From NCBI GenBank assembly GCA_963783445.1, contig CAWANP010000006.1, forward strand, positions 186,001 through 250,000: DNA of 64,000 bases, given 5' to 3'. A program made the position numbers and the translations under genes. Positions within the stretch are counted from its first letter, which is position 1; the number at the start of each line of letters is the position of its first letter. Shown piece by piece: positions 17,770 to 27,075 of this stretch. This DNA is from CAWANP01 sp963783445. GTDB lineage: Bacteria > Chloroflexota > Anaerolineae > JAAYZQ01. The notes beneath the pieces were generated by a model that saw nothing but the letters and a program-made list of their open reading frames with translations, was not told the origin of the DNA and did not search any database.

Positions 17770-18534
17770 CTATCCGCTCCCCCACTCCTGGCGCCGGTAC
17801 AGCTCGTCGGGACGGGTATGGATCCGGGCCACGGCTTCAGGGCTCATAAAGTGGAGGCCGCCCAGCGCGTAGGCGCCAATGATGACACGGGCTGTCTTGA
17901 CGTACATGGCCGTGATGTTCTCCACTTCGGACGCCGTCTTGCCAAAGGCGATGAGGCCATGGTTCTGCATTAGGAGTACTTTGGGGACCTCGCGGTACTC
18001 GTCGAGGTATGCGTCGATGGCGTCGCGCACGGCCTGGGCCAGGGGCAGGCCGGGATCGGTATAGGGCACGTAGACAGGAGCCAGGCCGCAATAGACGATC
18101 TCATCGGGGAAGAGGCGTCCGGCAATGGCCTCCTCGGCCTTTTGCGAACAGAGGATGGCATTGACGGCGGTGGGGTGGGTATGGCCTACAAAGTTGATGC
18201 CCTCCAGGCGCAGCGCCAGGGCATGCAGCACGGTCTCTACCGAGGGCCGGGCCGTCGCTTCGGGGTCCACGCGGGCCGCTTCAAGGCCGGCTCTGACCTC
18301 GTCGTCGCCCAGCTCGCCCGCCTCCAGCAGGGACAGCACCCGGTCGAATCGAACCCGGACCAGGCCGCTGGCCTCGATGGTGCGCATCTCGGCGCCGCTG
18401 GCCTTGACCCAGAAGGTGCCGGCATCCGCTTGCGCAGACGTATTGCCCTCACCCAACATGGCATAGTCGTTGGCCGGGTCGCCCAGGGTTCGCGACATGG
18501 CGATCAATTGCTCAAGGATCTGGTTGTCTGTCAT
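17770..18534 (-). CDS. class II aldolase/adducin family, probable L-rhamnulose-1-phosphate aldolase
   Basis: 254 residues. Zinc-dependent aldolase fold with MLGEGNTSAQ and KASGAEMRTIE for phosphate binding, the metal motif GHTHPTAVNA (HxH) and the third histidine in MQNHGLIAFG. In the rhamnose route it would cleave L-rhamnulose 1-phosphate to DHAP and lactaldehyde. Neighbouring rhamnose isomerase and mutarotase support this; fuculose-phosphate aldolase activity is an alternative. It is the last gene of the rhamnose locus, with the DeoR promoter region of the next operon behind it. Confidence 0.8.
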   Translation of the reverse strand: MTDNQILEQLIAMSRTLGDPANDYAMLGEGNTSAQADAGTFWVKASGAEMRTIEASGLVRVRFDRVLSLLEAGELGDDEVRAGLEAARVDPEATARPSVETVLHALALRLEGINFVGHTHPTAVNAILCSQKAEEAIAGRLFPDEIVYCGLAPVYVPYTDPGLPLAQAVRDAIDAYLDEYREVPKVLLMQNHGLIAFGKTASEVENITAMYVKTARVIIGAYALGGLHFMSPEAVARIHTRPDELYRRQEWGSG

Positions 18535-18614
18535 GGCTGTTCTTACCTCTATTCTGGTAGAATCGGTTTAGGCTGGTCGCTGTCTCGCCGGATGTCTATG
18601 AGTCTGTACACCCA

Positions 18615-18637
18615 GGCGCGGGTCACGGACCCGCGCC
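18615..18637. repeat. palindromic element with GGTC-ACG-GACC core
   Basis: Ten-base arms GGCGCGGGTC and GACCCGCGCC around the loop ACG. It lies between rhamnose isomerase and the aldolase and shares its core with elements at 21664-21680, 21705-21719 and 50305-50321. Confidence 0.6.
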
Positions 18638-18685
18638 GAGCATTCCAGGGACCAGGGCTCGCGGCAGGTTCAGAACGCTGAGGTG

Positions 18686-19982
18686 TTAGGCCCGTCTGGC
18701 AAGCTCCTGCTTCTCGTAGGCCTTGATCTCGTCCATAAAGCCAAAGCCAACCGGCACATCCTGCCGCAGGCAGTAGGCGTCCCAGACAGCGCCGAAGGGC
18801 ATGCCCTTCAGTTCCTCCAGCAGCGCCAGCCGGCCCGTATAGTCGCCGTCAATCTCCATCTCTCGCATCGTCTCGATGGGCTCCAGCAGGGCCAGCAGCA
18901 GGGCCCTTAGCGCGTTCCGGGTGCCAATGGTCCAGGCCGCCACGCGGTTGATGCTGGCGTCGAAAAAGTCCAGGCCGATGTGTACCCGCTCCAGGTAGTC
19001 GCCGCGCACAATCTCCTGCATGATGGCCTGCAGCTCATCGGAGAAGGTGACGACGTGGTCGCTGTCCCACCGCACCCCGCGGCTGACGTGCAGCAATACC
19101 TCGTCTATGTAGAGCAGCACCGCCGAGAGCTTGTCCGAGATGACTTCGGTGGGGTGAAAGTGCCCGCTGTCCAGGCAGAGCAAGACGGCGTCCTTGCTGG
19201 ATGTCGCGCGGTCGACGGCGTAGCCCAGGTAGAACTCGTGCGAGCCGACCACATAGCTCTCAGAACCTAGGCCAAAGAGCTTGCACTCCACGGCATCCAG
19301 GTTGTAGCCGGGGTCGATGTGCTCGGCCAGGATGGCGTCCAGCGACTCTTTCAGCAGCCGGCGCGGCGTCTTGCGGTCTACCGGCGTGTCCTTGAGGCCA
19401 TCGGGGATCCAGATGTTGGTCACGCAGGGCGAACCCAGCTCCCGGCCAATGTACTCGCCGATCTTGCGGCAGGCGATGCTATGCTGTATCCAAAAGTCGC
19501 GCACGCCCTTGTCGTAGCTGGCCAGGGTAAAGCCATCATCCGCCAGGGGATGCGAGAAGAAGGTGGGATTAAAGTCGATGCCGTGGTTCTTCTCCCTGGC
19601 CCAATCTACCCAGTTGGCAAAATGCTCAGGCTGGAGGTCTGTGCGCTCCACCTTTTTGCCGCCCGTCTCGGCATAGATGGCGTGCAGGTTGAGCCTGTGC
19701 GTGCCGGGGATGAGGCCGTAGGCTACGTCCAGGTCTTGCCGCAGCTCAGCGGCGTTCCGCGCCTTGCCCGGGTAGTTGCCGGTGGCGGCGATGCCGCCGC
19801 CCAGCTCGGCATCGGGCGACTCGAATCCGGCGACGTCGTCGCCCTGCCAGCAGTGCAGGCTGATGGGGATGCGGGCCAGGGCCGCCAGCGCCTGCTCTGT
19901 ATCGACGCCCATGGAGGCGTAGCGCTCCTTGGCCAGGGCGTAGGCGTTCTCGTATCTGTGCTTCTGTTGGTTGGTTGTTCAA
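18686..19982 (-). CDS. rhaA: L-rhamnose isomerase, one N-terminal frameshift
   Basis: About 430 residues, E. coli RhaA type. It converts L-rhamnose to L-rhamnulose. SLHCWQGDDVAGFE, GGIAATGNYPGKARNA, NIWIPDG and the metal-ligand blocks DAVECKLFG, LCLDSGHFHPTEV, RWDSDHVV and HIGLDFFDASINR are all present. The uninterrupted frame from ATG 19912 lacks about 24 N-terminal residues; the family-like text ENAYALAKERYASMG continues upstream in frame without a start, and a TTG at 19982 behind AGGAGA in a second frame gives a plausible start. One base is therefore wrong between about 19940 and 19978. The gene lies beside mutarotase and aldolase. Confidence 0.92.
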
Positions 19983-20029
19983 AATGTGTTCTCCTGAGTG
20001 GCATGCGTTGTGGCTTGCTCCCCGGCTAC

Positions 20030-20078
20030 AGACTTCCGAAGTTGCGAACCTGCGGTTCGTTGAAAACTTCGGAAGTCT
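20030..20078. repeat. hairpin element with GCGAACC nnn GGTTCGTTG core
   Basis: Outer 14-base arms AGACTTCCGAAGTT (20030-20043) and AACTTCGGAAGTCT (20065-20078) flank an inner stem GCGAACC-TGC-GGTTCGT. A second element with the same inner core but a different outer stem is at 27939-27986. Confidence 0.65.
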
Positions 20079-20096
20079 GACTTCGCTGCGGCCAGG

Positions 20097-21200
20097 CTAA
20101 CCATATACGCCATGCTTCTTGACTGCTGCGATAAAGGTCTCTACGTTCTCCATGGAGGTATCGGACTGGATGATGTGGGCCGGGGAGCACATGTAGCCGC
20201 CGCCTGCCCCCAGCACGCGGATCTTTTCGGCGACGTCGGCCTCGATCTCCTCGGGAGAGCCATAGGGCAAGAGGTGCTGCTGGTCGATGGCTCCCCAGAA
20301 GGAGAGCCTGTCGCCGAACTGGCTCTTGAGATCCTCGGGTTCGTGGCCGGGCACGTTGGGCTGGACCGGGTTGAATACTTCCAGGCCGACCTCAATCCAC
20401 TCCCCCAGAATGGGAGCCACCGCGCCGTCGCAGTGCTGCATGATCATCAGGTTGGGGTTGACCGCCTTTAGCTCGGCGTAGATCTCGCGGTAGGGCTCTT
20501 TGAAGTACTTGCGCCACATCTTGGGTGAAATGAGCATGCCGTTCTGGCCCCCAAAATCGTCCCCGGCCCAGACGCCGTCGACACCCATCGAGGCCAGCTT
20601 TTTGCCAATGGCCAATGAAAAGTTCTTGGTCTTTTCGATCAAGGCCGGCACATAGTCCTTGCCCATGGCCATGTCCATGAGCAGTTTTTCCATGCCTACC
20701 GCCAGGTGCATCAGGTCGAACATGGACAGCTCCATGTCGCCGATGACAAAGTACTCGCCCCCGTACTTCTCAATGTACATGGCCGCGTCGTCGTAGCGGC
20801 CTTCGGCCAGGGGGTCGGGGTATTCGAACGCCTCCACATCCGCGGCGGTCTCAAAGTGGGCCATCGGTGGGGGGGCAACGACCTCCATGTATACGGGCCC
20901 CTGGCGCAGCCTCATTCCGAATTCGTTAATGACATAACCATCGTCATCGACTGGATGCTCGTAGTCCCTGGGGATGGCGGCGCCGACGATGACACAGTCG
21001 CTGCCCATGGCCACGCGCAGTTCGTTGGCTGACACTCGGTACGTAAGGTCCTCGTACCAGGCCGCTGTATAGTGCACGGGTATGCCGAGCTTGGCTCCAA
21101 AGGCATCCAGCAGCGAACGGCACAGATCAAACTGCAGGGGTACTCGGTCGGTTGTACCCGTTCGCCGCAGAGCGGTCAATACACGTTCTTTTGAGTTCAT
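20097..21200 (-). CDS. uroporphyrinogen decarboxylase (UroD/MtaA) family protein
   Basis: 367 residues. The N-terminal RVLTALRRTGTTDRVP and C-terminal GGGYMCSPAHIIQSDTSMEN are typical of UroD-like proteins encoded in sugar clusters, where they are not haem enzymes. The zinc-ligand region that reads H-x-C in methyltransferases is MQHCDGAVAP here, so methylcobamide transfer is not assured. AAAGGAGG precedes the ATG. It sits between mutarotase and isomerase, suggesting an accessory role in deoxysugar metabolism; function unknown. Confidence 0.75.
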   Translation of the reverse strand: MNSKERVLTALRRTGTTDRVPLQFDLCRSLLDAFGAKLGIPVHYTAAWYEDLTYRVSANELRVAMGSDCVIVGAAIPRDYEHPVDDDGYVINEFGMRLRQGPVYMEVVAPPPMAHFETAADVEAFEYPDPLAEGRYDDAAMYIEKYGGEYFVIGDMELSMFDLMHLAVGMEKLLMDMAMGKDYVPALIEKTKNFSLAIGKKLASMGVDGVWAGDDFGGQNGMLISPKMWRKYFKEPYREIYAELKAVNPNLMIMQHCDGAVAPILGEWIEVGLEVFNPVQPNVPGHEPEDLKSQFGDRLSFWGAIDQQHLLPYGSPEEIEADVAEKIRVLGAGGGYMCSPAHIIQSDTSMENVETFIAAVKKHGVYG

Positions 21201-21266
21201 GCTTTGTCCTCCTTTCAGTGGAAGCCTTCATCACGCTTCCCAAGGTGTGTTGCACGGCTGCTTGGG

Positions 21267-21590
21267 TCAATCCAGGTGAAAGACCTCTTGCAGTTCGACC
21301 ATGCTTTCGTCGGCGTGGGCACCGCCCAAGCCTTCAAAGTAGGGCGCCATGAAATCCTGCCATTTGGCGTTGACCTCTTCCTCCGCCATGCCATCCAGGG
21401 CGGCCTGAAAGCCTTCCGGTGTCTCGAAATAGCCAAAGAGCAGGCCGTCATCCCGCATAAAGAGGGAGTAGTTGTGCCAGCCGGTCCGCCGCAGGGCGTC
21501 GAGCATTTCAGGCCAGACGGCCTCGTGGTGCTCTTTGTATTCCTCCAGCTTGTCTTCCTTCACTTTCAGCAGAAATCCTACCCGCTTCAT
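21267..21590 (-). CDS. rhaM: L-rhamnose mutarotase
   Basis: 107 residues, the usual length. MKRVGFLLKVKEDKLEEYKE and HHEAVWPEM match the dimeric alpha/beta mutarotase family that interconverts alpha- and beta-L-rhamnose; the conserved His is in HHEAVWPEM, and NYSLFM and WQDFMAPYF follow. AAGGAGA precedes the ATG. Its presence, with RhaA and a RhaB, is the strongest evidence that the locus handles L-rhamnose. Confidence 0.92.
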   Translation of the reverse strand: MKRVGFLLKVKEDKLEEYKEHHEAVWPEMLDALRRTGWHNYSLFMRDDGLLFGYFETPEGFQAALDGMAEEEVNAKWQDFMAPYFEGLGGAHADESMVELQEVFHLD

Positions 21591-21663
21591 CTCGTTGTTC
21601 TCCTTTATAGCCGACGCTCGGGAGTGAATCTTGCCTCTGGCACGGACCGCTCGAGCGCTCGGA

Positions 21664-21719
21664 GCGGGTCCGTGACCCGCACGGCCTGTGCAGAGGCGGC
21701 CCTGCAGGTCACGGACCTG
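21664..21719. repeat. two adjacent palindromes with GGTC/GACC core
   Basis: GCGGGTC-CGT-GACCCGC at 21664-21680 and CAGGTC-ACG-GACCTG at 21705-21719, 24 bases apart, in the gap between rhamnose mutarotase and E1 beta. Same core as 18615-18637 and 50305-50321. Confidence 0.6.
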
Positions 21720-21821
21720 GCCTGAGCAAATAGAATACCCAGAACGTGCTCCGGGAACCTAAAGCGGAGGCGTTCCGTGGTCCTGCGGCTGAATGCAGAC
21801 CTCGCTCGTCAATCCAGCCTT

Positions 21822-22808
21822 CTACTCCCTGCTCGTTACCTCAAGTACCGCGTCGATGATGTCCTGCTCCTTCGGCAGGGCCTCCAGTTCCAGTGGGCCG
21901 CTGTAGGGCAGGGGCACATCCTCGGTGGCGACTTGCATGATGGGCGCGTCCAGCCAATCAAAGGCTTCGCGCTGCACCCGGGCTGCTACCTCTGCCGTAA
22001 AGCCGCCGGTCAGGTGTCCCTCATTGACCACGACCAGCCGCCCCGTCTTTTGTACCGACCGGATGATGGGCGCCAGATCCAGGGGTTTCAGGGTGCGGGG
22101 GTCGATGACTTCGGCCTCGATCCCGCGCCCGGCCAGGTCGCTGGCCGCGTTCAGGGCAAAGAGCACCATGCGCGAGGTGGCGACGATGGTCACGTCGCTG
22201 CCAGCGCGCTTGGTGTCGGCTACACCGATGGGGAGCAGGTACTCCTCGTCGGGCACCGGCCCCGTGGTGTTGTACAGCAGCTTGTGCTCAAGAAAGACCA
22301 CCGGATCGTCATTCCGGATGGCTGACTTGAGCAGTCCCTTGGCGTCGTAGGGCGTGGCAGGCTGGATGACGATCAGGCCCGGGATGTGGACGTACCACAT
22401 CTCCAGCGACTGGGAGTGCTGGGCGGCATTGCCGCGCCCCCCTCCGCCCTGGGCGCGCACGACCATCGGCACCTGGGCCTTGCCCCCAAACATATAGCGC
22501 GCTTTGGCCGCCTGGTTGACGATCTGATCCATGGCCAGGGTGCTGAAATCGACGTACAGGATCTCTACCACGGGGCGCAGTCCGGTCATGGCCGCGCCCA
22601 CGGCGATGCCGGTAAAGCCCGCCTCGGATATCGGGGTATCGCGTACCCGCTTCTCGCCGAACCTATCGTACAGGTCCTTGGTAACCCGGAAGGGGCCGCC
22701 GTAGCGGCCAACGTCCTCGCCGAATACACAGATGGAAGGATCGCGGGCCATTTCCTCGTGCAGAGCCTCGTTGAGGGCATCCACGTAGCGCAGTTCACGC
22801 ATGGTCAT
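21822..22808 (-). CDS. 2-oxoacid dehydrogenase E1 beta subunit
   Basis: 328 residues. GEDVGRYGGPFRVTK, DTPISEAGFTGIAVGAAM, the central VDFSTLAMDQIVNQAAK and AQHSQSLEMWYVHIPG identify a PdhB/AcoB-like subunit, which pairs with E1 alpha to bind thiamine diphosphate. Its ATG overlaps the E1 alpha stop (ATGA). No E2 or E3 is encoded alongside, so its acyl acceptor is not evident. Located between SDR and mutarotase in the rhamnose locus. Confidence 0.87.
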   Translation of the reverse strand: MTMRELRYVDALNEALHEEMARDPSICVFGEDVGRYGGPFRVTKDLYDRFGEKRVRDTPISEAGFTGIAVGAAMTGLRPVVEILYVDFSTLAMDQIVNQAAKARYMFGGKAQVPMVVRAQGGGGRGNAAQHSQSLEMWYVHIPGLIVIQPATPYDAKGLLKSAIRNDDPVVFLEHKLLYNTTGPVPDEEYLLPIGVADTKRAGSDVTIVATSRMVLFALNAASDLAGRGIEAEVIDPRTLKPLDLAPIIRSVQKTGRLVVVNEGHLTGGFTAEVAARVQREAFDWLDAPIMQVATEDVPLPYSGPLELEALPKEQDIIDAVLEVTSRE

Positions 22809-23833
22809 GATGCCCCCCCGGCACCCGCGTTCTCTGCCGGCCAGGCATAGACATCCTCCCAGAGCGCCTCGATCTCGGGTTCGGGGCTGCTGGCAGCGTA
22901 CTGGATGGCCGCTGCGATGTCGTCGCCGGCCTTTTCGCGGAGGGCCTCCAGCTCTTCCTGGGTGAAATCAGCCCCGTCTCTCAAGCGGCGTCCGAAGCGG
23001 CTGATGGGGTCGCGGTCCGGCGCCTGCCACGCCTCAGCCTCGCCCTTGGGGCGATAAGTAAGCGGGTCGCCGACGGTGTGTCCTTCAATGCGATAGGTCT
23101 GGGCTACCAGCAGGCTGGGTCCCCCGCCACCGCGCGCCCGCTCGGTGGCTTCCCTGACGGCGCCATAGACGGCCAGCACGTCATTGCCATCCAGGGTGGC
23201 GCCCGGCAGCCCAAATGCCTGGGCCCTCGTTTCGATCTGGTCGCTGGCAATGAAGGGCAGGCTGGGGCTGAACTCGGCGTACTTGTTTTCCTCGCAGAGA
23301 TAGATGACCGGCAGCTTCCACAGCGCGGCCATGTTGGCCACCTCCATCAAGAGTCCCTGGTTGCTGGCCCCGTCGCCAAAGAAACAGACGGCGACCTGGC
23401 CAGAGCCGCGCAGATCGGCGGAAAAGGCCGCGCCGGTGGCGATGCCCATCCCACCGCCGACGATGCCGTTGGCGCCCAGGATGCCCAGGTCCAGGTCGGC
23501 AATGTGCATCGAGCCGCCCTTGCCCTTGCAATAGCCCGTGGTCCGGCCCAGCAGTTCGGCCATCATCCGCTTCGGATCGCCGCCCTTGGCCAGGCAGTGC
23601 CCGTGGCCGCGATGGGTGCTGGTGATATAGTCATCTCGCTTGAGGGCAGCGCAGGCGCCCACGGCGATGGCCTCCTCGCCGATGTAGGCGTGGGTGGTCC
23701 CCCGGATCATGTCCTGCTGGTAGAGGGCCATGGCGTTCTGGTCAAAGTAGCGGATGAGCCACATGCCATAGTACAGTTCGGCCAGCCTGTCCCGGCCGAG
23801 TCCAGATAATGTGCCAGCGGATTGTAAATTCAT
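22805..23833 (-). CDS. 2-oxoacid dehydrogenase E1 alpha subunit
   Basis: 342 residues. THRGHGHCLAKGGDPKRMMA carries the conserved His, KGGSMHIAD is a family hallmark, and the thiamine-diphosphate motif runs from GDGASNQG to EENKYA. Coupled by 4-base overlaps to the SDR before it and to E1 beta after it. The substrate is unknown; pyruvate, acetoin or a deoxysugar-derived 2-oxoacid are possible. Confidence 0.87.
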   Translation of the reverse strand: MNLQSAGTLSGLGRDRLAELYYGMWLIRYFDQNAMALYQQDMIRGTTHAYIGEEAIAVGACAALKRDDYITSTHRGHGHCLAKGGDPKRMMAELLGRTTGYCKGKGGSMHIADLDLGILGANGIVGGGMGIATGAAFSADLRGSGQVAVCFFGDGASNQGLLMEVANMAALWKLPVIYLCEENKYAEFSPSLPFIASDQIETRAQAFGLPGATLDGNDVLAVYGAVREATERARGGGGPSLLVAQTYRIEGHTVGDPLTYRPKGEAEAWQAPDRDPISRFGRRLRDGADFTQEELEALREKAGDDIAAAIQYAASSPEPEIEALWEDVYAWPAENAGAGGAS

Positions 23834-24576
23834 CGGTAGTAGAGCCCGCCGTTGATGTCGAGGGTGGCCCCGGTGACAAAGGCCGCCCCGTCGGAAACCA
23901 GGTAGCGGACCGCGCCAGCGATCTCTTCCGGCTGGCCATACCGCCCCAGGTCGATGGCTTGGATGAGGTCGGCCTGGATCTCCTCCGACCAGCCCACCGT
24001 CATGTCACTGGCGATGGTGCCGGGGGCCACGCAATTTACGGTCACGCCGTCGGCGGCCAGCATCTGTGCCAGCGATTTGCTGAGGCCGATTAGGCCCGCC
24101 TTGGAAGCGGAATAGTGCACGCCGACGGTGACCCCTCCCGACTGGCCGGCCACAGAGGCCATGTTCACGATCCGGCCCCCCTGGCTGCTTTGGCGCAGGT
24201 AGGGCAGGGCCGCCTGGCAGCAGAAAAAGGCGCCTCTCAGGTTGATGTCGAGCATCCGGTCCCACTCGTCCTCGGTAATGCCGGCGATCCCGGTGAGGGC
24301 ACAGATCCCGGCGTTGTTGACCAGGATGTCCAGGCCTCCGAAATGCTCCACCGTCCGTTCCACGGCCCGTTGTACATCCTTCAGACGCCTGACATCGGCT
24401 GTGACGGCCAGGGCGTTGTCGCCCATGGCACGGGAGGCTGTCTGGATAGCAGCCGTGTCCACGTCCACCAGGGCGACAGAGGCACCATCAGCGGCCAATG
24501 CTTCAGCGATGGCCAGGCCAATGCCCCGCGCAGCGCCGGTAATGAGCGCGGTCCGTCCTGTCAGTTCACCGTTCAA
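23830..24576 (-). CDS. SDR family oxidoreductase
   Basis: 248 residues, classical SDR. TGAARGIG binds NAD(P), NNAG follows, and the catalytic set is Ser in NMASVAGQSGG with YSASK. The C-terminal GATLDINGGLYYR is FabG-like. Four-base overlap with E1 alpha. Substrate unassigned; most likely a hydroxyl of a sugar or sugar acid given the neighbours. Confidence 0.85.
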   Translation of the reverse strand: MNGELTGRTALITGAARGIGLAIAEALAADGASVALVDVDTAAIQTASRAMGDNALAVTADVRRLKDVQRAVERTVEHFGGLDILVNNAGICALTGIAGITEDEWDRMLDINLRGAFFCCQAALPYLRQSSQGGRIVNMASVAGQSGGVTVGVHYSASKAGLIGLSKSLAQMLAADGVTVNCVAPGTIASDMTVGWSEEIQADLIQAIDLGRYGQPEEIAGAVRYLVSDGAAFVTGATLDINGGLYYR

Positions 24577-24595
24577 CCTTTCCTCCCTTTGCCCT

Positions 24596-24967
24596 TTAGT
24601 CTTTGCCGGGATCGTAGGCGCCCGGTACCACCGGCGGTGAAAAGAGGGTCACGACCCTCAGTGTCTCCTGGCCATCGGCGCGGATCTGGTGGGGCAGGCC
24701 CGGTGGGATAAAGACGGCCGCGCCGGGGATCATGGCCACCTCCTGGTCGCCGGCGATGATGGCACCCTGGCCAGAGATGACGTACAGGATCTCTTCCTGC
24801 GTGTCGTGGGTGTGGGGCGAGGCCAGCGTCCCGCCGGGAAAGTCGGCCAGGCCAAAGGTCAGGTTCTGGGTCTGGCAGTTCTGCGGTCCCAGCATATAGT
24901 ACCAATTGCGGCCAGGAAGATTGTATACCGTGCAATCGTCAATGTGAGCGGATTCCAGTTTTGGCAT
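24596..24967 (-). CDS. cupin-domain protein
   Basis: 123 residues, a single small beta-barrel. HTHDTQEEILYVISGQG and PGLPHQIRADGQETLRV are the two cupin motifs with the metal-binding His and Glu. Could be a sugar isomerase, oxygenase-like or sugar-binding protein. Encoded 19 bases upstream of the SDR start and in the same direction. Confidence 0.8.
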   Translation of the reverse strand: MPKLESAHIDDCTVYNLPGRNWYYMLGPQNCQTQNLTFGLADFPGGTLASPHTHDTQEEILYVISGQGAIIAGDQEVAMIPGAAVFIPPGLPHQIRADGQETLRVVTLFSPPVVPGAYDPGKD

Positions 24968-25032
24968 GCTAACCCTCTAAATGCGTATTGTGTTGCGAAA
25001 AATCGTTGTTCAGTGTTGGCAAACCCGCCCGG

Positions 25033-25716
25033 TCACGCCCAGCTTTGCACCAAGGCCCGCACCTCTTTGTCTGCCCTGCCTACGATGGGCGTGCCGTGGC
25101 CGGGACAGAGCAGGTCGAAATCCAGTCCGGCCATGCGGCGCACAGAATCCAGCGCCTGGTCCATGTCCAGGGTGAATGCCTTCGGCGGCGGCCCCAGTTT
25201 GCCCCTACGATGATCGATGGCGTCGCCGCAGATGAGCGCGCCCTCCAAGGGCAGGTGTAGGGCGATGGAGCCCGGCGTGTGACCGGGCACGTGGATGACC
25301 GTGGCGCCGTCCAGCAGTTCCAGGTGATCGCCATCCTGGACCGCTACATCCACCGGCGCGGGCTTGACGCGGGGCAGGAGTGGCAGCCGCTCCAGCAAGC
25401 GCATAAGCGTGCTTGGTGGTGAAGGCTGGGTCTCTTTGCCAGAGATAAAGGGCGCTTCGGCATGGTGGGCGATCACCTGTGCCGGCGTGCGCTGCCTGAG
25501 ATCGGCCAGGCTGCCCACGTGGTCCAGGTGGTTGTGGGTGATGACGATGCGGGCCAGATCGTCCGCGGACAAACCCAGACTCTCAATGTAGCCCAGGATC
25601 AAGTCGCATTGGCCGGGCATGCCAGCATCGACCAGGGTCAATTCACGGTCTACCAGCAGATAGACGTTGGCCCCTCGCATGCCGGGAATCTTGTGTACCT
25701 TCGGTATGATCTCCAT
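25033..25716 (-). CDS. MBL-fold metallo-hydrolase
   Basis: About 227 residues. ITHNHLDHVG is the HxHxDH metal motif, followed by HVPGHTPGS, ICGDAI and LLCPGHGTPI, the usual later ligands. Start taken at ATG 25716 (MEIIPKVHKIPG); the longer frame to 25761 adds a charged stretch without family support. Glyoxalase II-like or lactonase-like hydrolysis of a thioester or lactone is likely. Substrate unknown. Confidence 0.8.
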   Translation of the reverse strand: MEIIPKVHKIPGMRGANVYLLVDRELTLVDAGMPGQCDLILGYIESLGLSADDLARIVITHNHLDHVGSLADLRQRTPAQVIAHHAEAPFISGKETQPSPPSTLMRLLERLPLLPRVKPAPVDVAVQDGDHLELLDGATVIHVPGHTPGSIALHLPLEGALICGDAIDHRRGKLGPPPKAFTLDMDQALDSVRRMAGLDFDLLCPGHGTPIVGRADKEVRALVQSWA

Positions 25717-25757
25717 GATCTCTTTGTCATCACCTCTGCCCGCTCTTTGAGCGGCCG

Positions 25758-26063
25758 TCACTTCTCAAAGAATACTTGATAGAGATCTGAGGTATCTTCC
25801 TTTTCGAGCAAGAAAGAATCATCTTCCGGGTAGTATTTGGCTTTCTCGGGATGCTCCCCGGCAAACTTCTCTACTGACTCTATCGAATCCCATAGGGTGA
25901 GCAACAAGAAATGCGCCGCGTCCCCCTTGATTCGCCGGAGGAAGTAGAGCTTCTCTAGACCGTCTATGGAGCCATAGTCGGGTGCTGCTCTCTGTTTCAT
26001 AAACTCGGCATACTCGTCGGCCTTGGAGATGTCGGTTCTTCCATGCCAGAGTCTGGCGATCAT
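25758..26063 (-). CDS. antibiotic biosynthesis monooxygenase (ABM)-fold protein
   Basis: About 101 residues. MIARLWHGRTDISKADEYAE, FLRRIKGDAAHFLLLTLWDS and a C-terminal HPEKAKYYPEDDSFLL fit the dimeric ferredoxin-like ABM fold, in which a small beta-alpha-beta barrel binds an aromatic or haem ligand. Start taken at 26063 by homology; the frame opens at 26105. Exact role unknown. Confidence 0.65.
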   Translation of the reverse strand: MIARLWHGRTDISKADEYAEFMKQRAAPDYGSIDGLEKLYFLRRIKGDAAHFLLLTLWDSIESVEKFAGEHPEKAKYYPEDDSFLLEKEDTSDLYQVFFEK

Positions 26064-26156
26064 TCCTAACGATCCATTCTGGTCTTGTTGAACGTGGCGG
26101 CACACGCTTGGCCGCGCCAGCGCCCTAACCCACCGGCGAATAGAAGCGTTGCTCGT

Positions 26157-26942
26157 TCAGTCACCGACGACAACCCCGTCGGGATAGTTCCGCAGCAGCA
26201 ACGGGTCGTGCGGCGGCACAAAGATGCCGCCGATCTCGCGGACACGCTCCATGGCCTCGTAACACTCCAGGATGTCCACTGCCAGGCCGACCGGGTGGTT
26301 CTTTTCAAGGTTCTCGTAGTAGAAGATGGTGTCCCCCGGCAGAACGGCAGTGCCCTCCTTGGTCTCCACGGTGAATGCCTGGCTGCACATGGTATGGCCG
26401 CCGATGTAAAAGGCGCCGATACCGGGTAGGATCTCTGGTGCCTCGTCGTCGGCCAGGATCAGCCGGTCGCGGGCCTCACCCGCAAAGTAGGCCAGCACGT
26501 CGCGGGGGAAGAGGATGTCGGGAACGAGTGCCGGGTGGGGCGGGTCCAGCGTCAGGTGCCAGCCGGTACGCGACACCACAAAGCTGGCATTGGGAAAAAG
26601 CTTGGCGTTTGATGCGTGGTCGTAATGAAGATGGGTGATAAGAACGTGTTCCACGTCAGCGGGATCGATGCCTTCTTTTTTCAGGAGCAAGGGAATGTTC
26701 TGGGTCTCCATGTCCATCCGAAAGCGACCCTTGTGCCCCACGCCAGCTACGACCAGGGGCTGGATCTCGTTGACGTCGCGGACGCCAGTATCGACCAGGA
26801 TCACCTGGCCGTCGTCCCGCCGCAGGATGAAGAGATAAAAGTCGGCGGTCATCCATTCTCCCCATCGCGACATGAAGAACATCTGGGGGCCGGGTACCGA
26901 CTGTTCCGCGTACTTGATCGCCTTGATGTTATAGGTTGCCAC
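26157..26942 (-). CDS. MBL-fold lactonase-like hydrolase (AHL lactonase family)
   Basis: 261 residues. THLHYDHASN is the HxHxDH motif, with GGHTMCSQ and LPGDTIFYYEN downstream, as in N-acyl-homoserine lactonase relatives. The N-terminus IKAIKYAEQSVPG and FLFILRRDDGQVILVDTG also match that family. In this setting, right after an SDR resembling L-rhamnose 1-dehydrogenase, a sugar-lactone substrate is plausible, but that is inference. Confidence 0.82.
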   Translation of the reverse strand: MATYNIKAIKYAEQSVPGPQMFFMSRWGEWMTADFYLFILRRDDGQVILVDTGVRDVNEIQPLVVAGVGHKGRFRMDMETQNIPLLLKKEGIDPADVEHVLITHLHYDHASNAKLFPNASFVVSRTGWHLTLDPPHPALVPDILFPRDVLAYFAGEARDRLILADDEAPEILPGIGAFYIGGHTMCSQAFTVETKEGTAVLPGDTIFYYENLEKNHPVGLAVDILECYEAMERVREIGGIFVPPHDPLLLRNYPDGVVVGD

Positions 26943-27075
26943 TGTTGTATGCTCCTACCGGTAAGATCCGTTGCGGCATCCAGTGCTCGTGACACGTGGT
27001 GCATGTTACGTGCTGCGTACCGCGACTCACGAGTCACGAACACGTACTACGCAACACGAAATACGAAACACGTGG

